The notes under the pieces were generated by a model. The model was not told the DNA's origin. It worked only from the letters and a program-made list of their open reading frames with translations, and did not search any database. A stretch of DNA of 64,000 nt from Roseivivax isoporae LMG 25204 (GTDB lineage: Bacteria > Pseudomonadota > Alphaproteobacteria > Rhodobacterales > Rhodobacteraceae): positions 124,001 through 188,000 of the forward strand of contig NZ_JAME01000003.1 of assembly GCF_000521865.1 (NCBI RefSeq), read 5' to 3'. Every line of letters starts with the position of its first letter. Position 1 is the first letter of the stretch. Made by a program: the position numbers and the translations under genes. Below are positions 32,773-41,152 of the stretch, piece after piece.

Positions 32773-33693
32773 TCAGGCGACCGACGCGATGTAGCCCGCG
32801 ATCATCAGGTCGAGATGCGCGCCGCCGCCGTTCTTGAAGACCGTGATGTCCCGGGGACTTGTGCGCCCCTCGGCGCCGGCGGCGAGATCGTAGAGATCGG
32901 CCCGCACGTCGGCCTCGCGGAGCGCGCCCGAGGCGAGCGGGATCATCAGCTCGCCGATGTGGTGCAGCGTGGTCTCGCGGCTGTCGACGAAGAGCCGTCC
33001 GCCCGCGATCAGCGCGTCGTCGGCCTCGCGCATGTCGGCCTTGAAGGCGCCGATCAGGTCGACATGCGTGCCGGGCCGGATCCAGTCGCCGCGGAGGATC
33101 GGCGTGCGGGTCATGGTGGCGGTCGAGACGATGTCGGCCTCGGCCGCCGCGGCGGCGAGATCCGGTGCGGGCTCGACCGGCAGGCCCTCGTCGCGGAAAG
33201 GTTCGGCGAAGGCGCGGGCCTTGTCGGCGTCGCGGGCCCAGACCGCGATGCGCTCGAGCCCCGGAAAGATCGCGCTGTAGGCGCGCACCAGAGACCGCGC
33301 CACCGTGCCTGCGCCGACGACGAGCAGCGTGCGGCTGTCGGGCCGCGCGAGCAGCTCGGCGCCCAGCACCGAATCGGCCGCGGTCTTGAACTCGGTGACG
33401 AGCCGGCTCTCGATCACCGCGGAGAGCGCTCCATCCCCGGGGGCGAAGACCAGCATCGCGCCCTGCACCGTGGGCAGGCCGCGCGCCGCGTTCCCGGCCA
33501 CGACGCTCACGGACTTCACGCCGTAGCCGAGGTCGGGAATGTAGGCCGCGCGCGACAGGAGCGTCGCGTCGGAGGGCCCGAGGAAGGTGTCGCCGATCTC
33601 GGCCCGCGGGCGGCGGTGGCCCGCGAGGATCGCGTCGCAGGCGCCGCGCCAGCTCAGCCGGTGGGCGGTGGCGTCGTGGGTGATGAGCTTCAT
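32773..33693 (-). CDS. Ornithine cyclodeaminase/mu-crystallin-family reductase
   Basis: A 306-residue NAD(P)-binding protein. The Rossmann motif is LLVVGAGTVARSLVRAY near residue 130, with the following STATMTRTPILRGDWIRPGT and HVDLIGAF typical of the family. Members include ornithine cyclodeaminase, alanine dehydrogenase and reductases of cyclic imines (pyrroline- or piperideine-2-carboxylate). The sequence does not single out ornithine. It is 60 bases downstream of the enamidase-like gene, so a cyclic imine or amino acid from ring cleavage is a plausible substrate. Confidence 0.88.
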   Translation of the reverse strand: MKLITHDATAHRLSWRGACDAILAGHRRPRAEIGDTFLGPSDATLLSRAAYIPDLGYGVKSVSVVAGNAARGLPTVQGAMLVFAPGDGALSAVIESRLVTEFKTAADSVLGAELLARPDSRTLLVVGAGTVARSLVRAYSAIFPGLERIAVWARDADKARAFAEPFRDEGLPVEPAPDLAAAAAEADIVSTATMTRTPILRGDWIRPGTHVDLIGAFKADMREADDALIAGGRLFVDSRETTLHHIGELMIPLASGALREADVRADLYDLAAGAEGRTSPRDITVFKNGGGAHLDLMIAGYIASVA

Positions 33694-33753
33694 GGCATCC
33701 AGTTGGCACCGCGAATGGCGCGCGCCGTCAAGCCCTTCCGCGGGGTTGCCGGG

Positions 33754-34941
33754 TCAGGCCAGCGCGCCGCGCACGAGTTCCGGCAGCCGCGTGGCGGGCG
33801 GCGTGTTGCGCGACCGCGCGGTGCGCGGCAGCCCGTCGATCACCGTCATGCCGACGCCCGGAAGGTTGCCGAGCGCCACGGATTCGAGCAGGTCGCGCCC
33901 CGGCGCATGCTGGGCCTGGTCCATCAGCACGAAATCCGCCGCGCGACCGACCTCGATCATCCCGCAATCGAGCTCGCGCCGCCGCGCGGTGTTGCCCGAG
34001 CCGAAACAGAACGCGATCTCGGCCGGCACGTTGCCGAGGGCGGACAGCATCGCGATCATCCGCAGGATGCCCAGGGGCTGCACGCCCGATCCCGCCGGCC
34101 CGTCGGTGCCGAGGATGATCTGGTCGAGCTTGCCCAGTTCCCGTGCGGTGTTGAGCGTGAGCAGCGCCGCGCGCTCGTTGCCGTTGTGCACGATCTCGAG
34201 CGCGGCGGTGCAGGTCTCGCAGAGACAGGTGATCTGGTCGTCGGGCAGGGCGGAATGGCCGCCGTTGATGTGCCCCACCACGTCGGTGCCGGTCTCGAGC
34301 ACCATGTCCGCGTCGATGAGGCCGGAGCCCGGGATCGACGGGCCGCCGGTGTGGATCGTCGACTGGATGCCGTGCTTGCGCGCCCACTCGACCATCTGGC
34401 GGGCGGTCTTGCCGTCCTTGACCGAGCCGAGGCCCACCTCGCCCATGAGCCGCACGCCGGCCGCCGCGAGCTCCGCGAAATCGTGCTCCTCCATCCCGTG
34501 CTCGATCACCGGGGCGCCGGCATGGACCTTGACGCCCGAGGGGCGGAAATTCTCGTACCAGCGCTGCGCGGCGATCGACATCGCCTTGAGCCCGACGATG
34601 TCCTTGGGCCGGCCCGGCATGTGCACCTCGCCGGCCGAGATCATGGTGGTGACGCCGCCGTGCAGGGTCGAATCGATCCAGTGGAGCTGCTGCTGGCGGG
34701 GCGTGTAGTCGCCCACGACCGGGTGCACGTGACTGTCGATGAGCCCCGGCGCCAGCGCCGCGCCGTGCGCGTCGATCTCGTGGGTCGCCCCCTCGATGTC
34801 GATGTCGCCCGCGCGCCCGATGGCGGTGATCCGGCCGCCCTCCGCGACCACGCAATCGGCATCGAGGATCGGCTCCTCCATCCGGCCCGACAGCATCAGG
34901 CCCACGTTGCGGATGACCAGTTTCTGCGTCGTGTCGGACAT
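33754..34941 (-). CDS. Enamidase-like amidohydrolase (6-oxo-1,4,5,6-tetrahydronicotinate hydrolase type)
   Basis: A 395-residue metal-dependent amidohydrolase very similar to Eubacterium barkeri enamidase, which opens 6-oxo-1,4,5,6-tetrahydronicotinate to 2-formylglutarate and ammonia. Shared stretches include LHGGVTTMISAG, PGRPKD, RPSGVKVHAGA and HTGGPSIPGSG. The binuclear metal ligands are in place: His71 and His73 (SHVHP), Glu168 (GEVGLG), His197, His224 (GHINGG) and Asp280 (GTDGPAG). It starts at ATG 34941 after AGGAGC and diverges from the hydroxylase operon. Activity on nicotinate itself is inferred. Confidence 0.9.
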   Translation of the reverse strand: MSDTTQKLVIRNVGLMLSGRMEEPILDADCVVAEGGRITAIGRAGDIDIEGATHEIDAHGAALAPGLIDSHVHPVVGDYTPRQQQLHWIDSTLHGGVTTMISAGEVHMPGRPKDIVGLKAMSIAAQRWYENFRPSGVKVHAGAPVIEHGMEEHDFAELAAAGVRLMGEVGLGSVKDGKTARQMVEWARKHGIQSTIHTGGPSIPGSGLIDADMVLETGTDVVGHINGGHSALPDDQITCLCETCTAALEIVHNGNERAALLTLNTARELGKLDQIILGTDGPAGSGVQPLGILRMIAMLSALGNVPAEIAFCFGSGNTARRRELDCGMIEVGRAADFVLMDQAQHAPGRDLLESVALGNLPGVGMTVIDGLPRTARSRNTPPATRLPELVRGALA

Positions 34942-34968
34942 CGGACAGCTCCTGCGGCGTTGGAAAAG

Positions 34969-34988
34969 TTTGTTTGAACGCTAACAGC
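34969..34988. promoter_or_regulatory. LacI-type operator candidate before the enamidase gene
   Basis: TGTTTGAACGCTAACA (34971-34986) is an imperfect dyad with half-sites TGTT and AACA and a CG near the centre, as in LacI-family operators. The half-site GCTAACA recurs at 35132-35138. It overlaps the proposed -10 box of the enamidase promoter. Confidence 0.5.
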
Positions 34989-35005
34989 TTCGGCGCGCCG
35001 ATCAA
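34978..35005 (-). promoter_or_regulatory. Candidate promoter for the enamidase-led leftward genes
   Basis: On the minus strand TTGATC (35000-35005) and TAGCGT (34978-34983) are 16 bases apart, and the -10 box lies inside the operator-like dyad. The predicted leader is about 30 bases with AGGAG before the ATG. Confidence 0.45.
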
Positions 35006-35095
35006 GCGCCCGGTGCGCGCGGCCTGCGCGGCGCGCGGCGCTGCCCGGGAAAGGGGCGCCGGCGGGGTGCGGACGCACCGGCCGCGCGATTGTCG

Positions 35096-35125
35096 TTGAC
35101 AGGAGCACCCGTGGCGATTTCTTAT
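35096..35125 (+). promoter_or_regulatory. Candidate promoter for the hydroxylase operon
   Basis: A perfect TTGACA at 35096-35101 is followed, 18 bases on, by TCTTAT at 35120-35125 (four of six matches). The operator-like dyad at 35121-35140 covers the -10 box and the start site, the classic layout for repression. Confidence 0.55.
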
Positions 35126-35140
35126 TCGTATGCTAACAAG
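35121..35140. promoter_or_regulatory. LacI-type operator candidate before the hydroxylase operon
   Basis: CTTATTCGTATGCTAACAAG is an imperfect 20-base palindrome with seven of ten matching pairs. Its core also occurs upstream of the LacI-family gene and its right arm upstream of the enamidase gene. This region is visibly less GC-rich than its surroundings. Confidence 0.6.
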
Positions 35141-35196
35141 TTTTTCGCAGCGGGACCGGGCCGCGCAGGCGGTGCCCGGTCGAGAGTGAGGCGGCG

Positions 35197-36042
35197 ATGC
35201 CCTATCTTGCCCCGACCCGGCTCGACGAGGCCCTGGACGCCCTGACCGAGGGCGCGGCCATCATCGCGGGCGGCACAGACTGGTATCCGGCACAGGGCAC
35301 GCGGCCCTTCGCGGGCACGCTGCTCGACGTGACCCGGATCGAGGGGATGCGCGGCATCGCACGGGCCGCGGACGACAAGGGCTGGCGGATCGGCGCGGCG
35401 ACCACCTGGACCGACGTGGCGCGCGCGGACATGCTGCCGCCCGCCTGCGACGGGCTGCGCGCTGCCGCACGCGCCGTGGGCGGCATCCAGATCCAGAACG
35501 CGGCCACCGTGGCGGGCAATCTCTGCAACGCCTCGCCGGCCGCCGACGGGGTGCCTCCACTCCTCGCGCTCGACGCCGAGGTGGAGCTGACGGGCCCGCG
35601 CGGCGCGCGCCGGCTGCCCCTCGCGGAGTTCGTGACCGGCGTCCGGCGCACCGCGCGCGCCCCGGACGAGCTGGTGACGGCGCTCGTGCTTCCCGACCCG
35701 CCCGAAGGAGCGCATGGCAGCTTCGTCAAGCTCGGGGCGCGCGCCTACCTCGTCATCTCGATCGTCATGGTGGCGGCCGTCGTGTCGGTGACCGCCGGCC
35801 GCGTGCGCGGTGCACGGATCGCCGTCGGCGCGGCCTCACCCGTCGCGGTGCGCCTGCCTGCGCTCGAGGCGGCGCTCGAGGACTGCGCGCTTGGCGAGGT
35901 CGACGCGGTCGTCGCCGCGCATGCCCCGTTTCCGGCACTGACGCCCGTGGACGACATCCGCGCCAGCGCCGCCTACCGGCACGAGGCGGCCGCCGAGGCG
36001 GTGCGCCGCGCGCTCGCCGCCGCCACGCGAGGAGACGCATGA
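35197..36042 (+). CDS. FAD-binding subunit of a xanthine-dehydrogenase-family hydroxylase
   Basis: A 281-residue medium subunit of the CoxM/NdhF type that carries FAD between the iron-sulfur clusters and the external acceptor. Visible are the FAD motifs AIIAGGTDWYP near residue 27 and TVAGNLCNASPAADGVPPLL near 108. It is the first gene of the rightward operon, and its stop overlaps the start of the large subunit gene. Together they should hydroxylate an N-heterocycle using water as oxygen source, as nicotinate dehydrogenase does at C6. Confidence 0.92.
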   Translation: MPYLAPTRLDEALDALTEGAAIIAGGTDWYPAQGTRPFAGTLLDVTRIEGMRGIARAADDKGWRIGAATTWTDVARADMLPPACDGLRAAARAVGGIQIQNAATVAGNLCNASPAADGVPPLLALDAEVELTGPRGARRLPLAEFVTGVRRTARAPDELVTALVLPDPPEGAHGSFVKLGARAYLVISIVMVAAVVSVTAGRVRGARIAVGAASPVAVRLPALEAALEDCALGEVDAVVAAHAPFPALTPVDDIRASAAYRHEAAAEAVRRALAAATRGDA

Positions 36043-38786
36043 TGGATCGCATCGCGGCCGAGACGCTGACGGCCTTCATTCTCAACGGATCCGACGTGCA
36101 GGCGGCGCCGCGGCTCGGCGAACGTCTGTCCGAGACGCTGCGCGAACGGCTGGGCGCGCGCGACGTCAAGGTCGGCTGTAACGCGGGCGATTGTGGCGCC
36201 TGCACGGTGCTGGTCGACGGCGCGCCGGTCTGCGCCTGCCTCACGCCCGCGCAGGCAGTGGCCGGGCGGCGGGTCGAGACGCTCGCTGGGCTCGTGGCGG
36301 CGGATGCCGACGCGGCCCGGCTCGCCCGCAGCTTCGAGCGGCACCAGGCGGCGCAGTGCGGCATCTGCACGCCCGGCATGATGGTGTCGGCGGTGGCGCT
36401 GCTGCGCACGGTGCCCGAGCCCTCGGAGGCGCAGGTCGCCGACGCGGTGGGCGGCGTCCTCTGCCGCTGCACGGGCTACCGCAAGATCCTCGAGGCCGTC
36501 CGCACCGCGCACGAGGACGCCGGGCCCGCGCCCGAGGCCGGCCTCGGCGTGGCCGCGCCGCGGCTCGACGGGCGGGCCAAGGTCGCAGGCACCGAGCGGT
36601 TCGGCGACGACGTGGCGCCCGCGGGGGCGCTGGTGGCGCGCGCGGTCCGCGCCCCGCACCACCGTGCGCGGTTCGCCTTCGGCGACCTCGACGGCTGGCG
36701 CGCGGCGCATCCGGGCGTCGCCTGCGTGCTGACCGCCGCGGACGTGCCGGGGCCGAACGCCTACGGAACCATCCCGGGCTTCGAGGATCAGCCGGTCTTT
36801 GCCGAGGGCGAGACCCGGTTCAAGGGCGAGGCGGTCGCCTGCGTCGTGGGCACGGCCGAGGCGGTCGCGGCGCTGGACCTCGGGCACTTCCCCGTGACGT
36901 GGGAGCCGCTGACGCCGCTCCTGGCGCTCGACGACGCGCTGGCCGAGGGGGCGGGCGACCTGCATGCGGGCCGTGCGGGCAACGTGATGTGCGGCGGGCG
37001 CGTGGCCTGCGGCGATGCGGACGCGGCGCTGGCGGCCGCGGCCGAGGTGGCCGAGATCGAGATTGCCACCAGTTTCGTCGAACACGCCTATATCGAGCCC
37101 GAGGCGGGCTATGCCGAGATGGTGGAGGACAGGCTGCACCTTCATACCTGCACGCAGGCCCCGGGCATGTTCCGCGACGGCCTCGCGCGGCTCCTCGCGC
37201 TGCCGGCGGACCGCGTGCGCGTGGTGCCGACCGCGGTGGGCGGCGGGTTCGGATCGAAGCTCGACCTGACGCTGCAGCCCATGGTGGCGCTCGGCGCGAT
37301 GCGCACGGGAAAGCCCGTGCGCATGTGCTACGAGCGCACGGAATCCATGGCGACGACCACCAAGCGGCACCCCGCGCGCATCGCCGTCCGGGTCGGCGCG
37401 GCGGCCGACGGGCGGCTGTCGGGCATGACCTTCCGCGGCGACTTCAACACCGGGGCCTATGCGAGCTGGGGGCCCACGGTGGCGAACCGGGTGCCGATCC
37501 ACGCCTCGGGGCCCTATGCGTGCCGCGACTACCGCGCCGAGAGCCGCGCCATCCACACCCATTCCGCGCCCTCGGGCGCCTTCCGCGGATTCGGCGTGCC
37601 GCAATCGGCGATCGCGCAGGAAGCGGCCTTCGACATGCTCGCCGCGCGGCTCGGGATCGACGCGCTCGACTTCCGCATCCGCAACGCGCTGCGCGACGGG
37701 ATGCCGACGGTCTGCGGGCAGGTCTTCGACAGCGGGGTCGGCATCGTCGCCTGCCTCGAGGCGCTGCGGCCGGCCTGGACCAAGGCGCTGCGCGACTGCG
37801 CGTCCTTCGACCCCGCCGGCGGGCCGCTCCGCCGGGGCGTGGGCGTCGCGGCGGGCTGGTACGGCTGCGGCAACACCTCGCTGCCGAACCCCTCGACCAT
37901 CCGGGCGGGACTCACCGCCAGGGGCCGCGTGGTGCTCCACCAGGGCGCGGTCGACATCGGGCAGGGGTCGAACACCGTGATCCCGGTGATCTTCGCCGAG
38001 GCGCTGGGCGTGCCGGTGGCGGACATCGACATTCTCGGCGCCGACACGGACCTGACGCCCGACGCGGGCAAGACCTCTGCCTCGCGCCAGACCTTCGTCA
38101 GCGGCAACGCCGCGCGCGCCGCGGGCGCGGCGCTGCGGGCCGCGATCCTGCGCACGGCCAATGCCGGGCCCGATGCCGAGATCACGCTCGGCGACGGCCA
38201 CGTGCACGTGCGCGACGGCACCCGGATCGAGGCGCTGGACCTCGCCCGGCTCGATCCCGATCCCGCGGGCTACGTCCTCGCGGCGGAAGAGACATGGGAC
38301 CCGCCCATCGCGCCGCTCGACGCGGACGGGCAGGGCATTCCCTACGCGCAGTTCGGCTACGCGGCCCACCTCGCCGAGGTGGAGGTGGACGTGGCGCTCG
38401 GCACCGTGCGGCCGCTCCGGATCGTCGCCGCCCATGACGTCGGCCGCGCGATCAACCCGCTGCTCGTCGAGGGGCAGGTCGAGGGCGGCGTGGCGCAGGG
38501 CCTCGGCATGGCGCTGATGGAGGAATTCGTGCCGGGACGGACCGAGAACCTGCACGATTACCTGATCCCCACCGCGGGCGACGTCCCGCCCGTCGAGACA
38601 CTGGTGCTGGAGGTCCCGGACCCGGTCGGGCCCTTCGGGGCCAAGGGGCTTGGCGAGCACGCGCTGATCCCGACCGCGCCCGCGATCCTGAACGCGATCC
38701 GGCACGCGACCGGCGTGACGGTGACACAGGTGCCTGCCACGCCCGCGCGGCTGCGCGCCGCGCTGAAGGAGGCTGGCCATGCCTGA
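36039..38786 (+). CDS. Fused [2Fe-2S]/molybdopterin hydroxylase large subunit (nicotinate dehydrogenase-like)
   Basis: A 915-residue protein fusing the small iron-sulfur subunit (1-160) to the molybdopterin subunit (about 170-915). Plant-type [2Fe-2S] ligands are Cys47, 52, 55 and about 65-67; the second cluster uses Cys107, 110, 142 and 144 (QCGICTPG, CRCTGY). The Mo domain has VGGGFGSK, SGAFRGFGVPQ and the catalytic Glu873 in GAKGLGEHAL. In most CO-dehydrogenase-like enzymes these are separate genes. With the reductase and enamidase neighbours, C6 hydroxylation of nicotinate or a close analogue is the best guess. Confidence 0.9.
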   Translation: MMDRIAAETLTAFILNGSDVQAAPRLGERLSETLRERLGARDVKVGCNAGDCGACTVLVDGAPVCACLTPAQAVAGRRVETLAGLVAADADAARLARSFERHQAAQCGICTPGMMVSAVALLRTVPEPSEAQVADAVGGVLCRCTGYRKILEAVRTAHEDAGPAPEAGLGVAAPRLDGRAKVAGTERFGDDVAPAGALVARAVRAPHHRARFAFGDLDGWRAAHPGVACVLTAADVPGPNAYGTIPGFEDQPVFAEGETRFKGEAVACVVGTAEAVAALDLGHFPVTWEPLTPLLALDDALAEGAGDLHAGRAGNVMCGGRVACGDADAALAAAAEVAEIEIATSFVEHAYIEPEAGYAEMVEDRLHLHTCTQAPGMFRDGLARLLALPADRVRVVPTAVGGGFGSKLDLTLQPMVALGAMRTGKPVRMCYERTESMATTTKRHPARIAVRVGAAADGRLSGMTFRGDFNTGAYASWGPTVANRVPIHASGPYACRDYRAESRAIHTHSAPSGAFRGFGVPQSAIAQEAAFDMLAARLGIDALDFRIRNALRDGMPTVCGQVFDSGVGIVACLEALRPAWTKALRDCASFDPAGGPLRRGVGVAAGWYGCGNTSLPNPSTIRAGLTARGRVVLHQGAVDIGQGSNTVIPVIFAEALGVPVADIDILGADTDLTPDAGKTSASRQTFVSGNAARAAGAALRAAILRTANAGPDAEITLGDGHVHVRDGTRIEALDLARLDPDPAGYVLAAEETWDPPIAPLDADGQGIPYAQFGYAAHLAEVEVDVALGTVRPLRIVAAHDVGRAINPLLVEGQVEGGVAQGLGMALMEEFVPGRTENLHDYLIPTAGDVPPVETLVLEVPDPVGPFGAKGLGEHALIPTAPAILNAIRHATGVTVTQVPATPARLRAALKEAGHA

Positions 38787-38816
38787 CCGGACCCGCGCCG
38801 ACCAAGGGAGGCTGAC

Positions 38817-40310
38817 ATGCCCGACGACCGCGTGACGGCGCCCCCGTCCGAGAAGATCCGCTGCGACGCCTGCCCGGTGATGTGCTACATCGCCGAGGGC
38901 CGCGCGGGCGCCTGCGACCGCTACGCCAACCACGGCGGCACGCTGGTGCGGCTCGATCCCCTGACGGTGATCGAGCGCGGCGCGCCGGCGGTCGCCTTCC
39001 TCGACACCGGGGAGAACGCGCAGGATTGGGACGGCGACGTCATCCAGGGCGCGCGGTCCTTCGTGACGGCCGTGGGCGCCGGGACGACCTATCCCGACTA
39101 CAAGCCCGCGCCCTTCATCGTCAGCCAGGAGGTGCAGGGCATCGACATGGTCACAGTGGTGACCGAGGGGATCTTTTCCTATTGCGGCGTGAAGGTGAAG
39201 ATCGACACCGACCGCCACATCGGCGAGGAGCGCAGCCCGGTCCGCGTCGACGGCGAGATGATCGGGCACGTGATGACGGCGGAATACGGCTCGAAGATGC
39301 TGTCTCTCGGCGGGGTCGAGCACCTGACCGGCGGGTCCAAGAAGGAGGGCCGCGTCACCTGCGAGGCGCTGCTCGCGCTCTGCAACCGCGAGCCGGTCGA
39401 GATGCAGATCGACGGCGGCGCGACGCTGGTGGTGCAGGCGGGCCATCCGCCGGTCATCAACGGCGCGCCGGAGCGGCTGATGCGCGTGGGCTGCGGCTCC
39501 GCGACCATCGGCATGTTCGCGCAGCAATGGCAGGGTCACGTGGACGAGGTCGTGGTGGTCGACGACCACATCACCGGGGTGCTGACCGAGCACGAGGCGG
39601 GTCGGGGGCTCGACATGACGCCGTCGGGCATCCGCGTGGCCGGACGCCGGTCGACGCCCGGGCGCTATTTCCAGGTTGCCGCGCCGGGGACCGGCTGGGG
39701 CGGGACCGACATCGAGGACCCGCTGACCATCCTCAAGCCCGCGGACCCGAAACGCGCATGGGCGGGCCTGAGGCTCCTCATGATCTCGACCACCGGCGAG
39801 CAGGCGGCCTATTACGTGCTCGACGGCGACCTCGTGCCGCAGCCGGCCGGGATGCCCCCTGCGCTGGCCGCGGTGGCCGAGCGGATCGCCGAGAACTGCG
39901 AGCCCTCGCTCTGCTCGGTGCTGTTCATGGGCGGGGCGGGAGGGTCCCTGCGCGCCGGCGTGACCGAGAACCCGGTGCGGCTGACGCGGTCGGTGAAGGA
40001 TGCGCTGACCCACGTCTCCTGCGGCGGCGCCGAGGCCTATGTCTGGCCCGGCGGCGGCATCACCTTCATGGTCGACGTGATGGACATGCCCACGAATTCC
40101 TTCGGCTCGGTGCCGACGCCCGCGCTGGTCGCGCCCATCGAGTTCACGCTGCGGCGCGAGGATTACGGCGCGCTCGGCGGCCACGTGGACCGGATCCGGC
40201 CGGTCGAGAGCGTCATCACGCCCCAGATCCGCCGCGTCCCGCCCCGCGAGGGCGAACCCGATCCGGCGGACCGCGAGAATTTCCGATGGTCGCGCGGGCG
40301 GCGCGGATGA
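38817..40310 (+). CDS. 6-hydroxynicotinate reductase-like iron-sulfur protein
   Basis: A 497-residue protein matching the 6-hydroxynicotinate reductase family, which reduces 6-hydroxynicotinate to 6-oxo-1,4,5,6-tetrahydronicotinate in anaerobic nicotinate breakdown. The N-terminus has an iron-sulfur motif C-x2-C-x3-C-x9-C (Cys16, 19, 23, 33; CDACPVMCY then GACDRY). A later stretch GCGSATIG (Thr230) loosely resembles flavin attachment sites. It starts at ATG 38817 behind AAGGGAGG and overlaps the UPF0280 gene. Finding this reductive enzyme in what looks like an aerobic alphaproteobacterium is notable. Confidence 0.85.
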   Translation: MPDDRVTAPPSEKIRCDACPVMCYIAEGRAGACDRYANHGGTLVRLDPLTVIERGAPAVAFLDTGENAQDWDGDVIQGARSFVTAVGAGTTYPDYKPAPFIVSQEVQGIDMVTVVTEGIFSYCGVKVKIDTDRHIGEERSPVRVDGEMIGHVMTAEYGSKMLSLGGVEHLTGGSKKEGRVTCEALLALCNREPVEMQIDGGATLVVQAGHPPVINGAPERLMRVGCGSATIGMFAQQWQGHVDEVVVVDDHITGVLTEHEAGRGLDMTPSGIRVAGRRSTPGRYFQVAAPGTGWGGTDIEDPLTILKPADPKRAWAGLRLLMISTTGEQAAYYVLDGDLVPQPAGMPPALAAVAERIAENCEPSLCSVLFMGGAGGSLRAGVTENPVRLTRSVKDALTHVSCGGAEAYVWPGGGITFMVDVMDMPTNSFGSVPTPALVAPIEFTLRREDYGALGGHVDRIRPVESVITPQIRRVPPREGEPDPADRENFRWSRGRRG

Positions 40311-41152
40311 GGCCAGCCGCGGCGCTTCTCCCGGGGGACCGGCTGCACCTCCAGCACGGGCCGATCGACCTCGTCATCGGGGCCGAGGGCGACCGGCGGG
40401 CGGCCTTTGCCGCCGCGCGGGCGCGGTTCGACACGGTGCTCGAGGAACTGGTGGCGGAGCTGCCGCAGCTGCGCCGCCCGGTGCCCTCGCCCACGCCCGA
40501 GGGAGAGACCGCGCGGCGCATGCACGCGGCCTGCCTGCCGCACGCGGACGGCATCACGACGCCCATGGCCGCGGTCGCCGGGGCGGTGGCCGAGACGGTG
40601 CTGGCGGCGATGGTCGCGGCGGCCCCCCTGAGGCGCGCCTATGTCAACAACGGCGGCGACATCGCGCTGCACATCGCGCAGGGCGCGGAATACGCGGCGG
40701 GCATCGCCGCGCCCGACGGCACGTCGCTCGGGACCGCGCGGATCGCCGCGGGGGACCCGGTGCGCGGCATCGCCACGAGCGGGCAGGGCGGGCGGAGCCT
40801 GAGCCTCGGGATCGCGGACGCGGTCACGGTGCTCGCGGCCTCGGCCGCCGCCGCCGACGTGGCGGCCACGCGCATCGCCAATGCCGTCGACCTCGCGGGC
40901 CATCCTGCGATCCGCCGCGCGCCCGCCGCGACGCTGCGGGACGACAGCGACCTCGGGCAGGTGGCGGTCGTCACCGCCGTAGGCTTGCTCGACCCCGAGG
41001 ACATCGCCGCGGCGCTCGACCGCGGCGCCCGCGCCGCCGACGCGATGCGCCGCGCGGGCCTGATCGCCGCGGCCGCGCTGTTCCTGCGGGGATCGACCCG
41101 CAGCACCGGCGCGCTCGCCCCGCAACGCCTAAGGAGACCGGAACATGCCTGA
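40307..41152 (+). CDS. UPF0280-family, ApbE-like protein
   Basis: A 281-residue protein of UPF0280, related to ApbE flavin transferases. The signature YVNNGGDIALHI near residue 120 matches the NxGGDI segment of ApbE, and GIATSGQGGRSLSLGIADAV resembles its later substrate loop. ATG 40307 overlaps the reductase stop; an in-frame ATG at 40286 is possible. The position inside the operon suggests it matures a flavoprotein, most likely the reductase upstream; this is inference. Confidence 0.85.
   Translation: MRPAAALLPGDRLHLQHGPIDLVIGAEGDRRAAFAAARARFDTVLEELVAELPQLRRPVPSPTPEGETARRMHAACLPHADGITTPMAAVAGAVAETVLAAMVAAAPLRRAYVNNGGDIALHIAQGAEYAAGIAAPDGTSLGTARIAAGDPVRGIATSGQGGRSLSLGIADAVTVLAASAAAADVAATRIANAVDLAGHPAIRRAPAATLRDDSDLGQVAVVTAVGLLDPEDIAAALDRGARAADAMRRAGLIAAAALFLRGSTRSTGALAPQRLRRPEHA

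Noticed and set aside
35973-40184. A 1403-codon open frame on the minus strand across the hydroxylase operon
   Set aside because: It lies opposite well-conserved genes with clear motifs; its product is Arg/His/Gly-rich with no domain. Long antisense frames are expected at this GC content.
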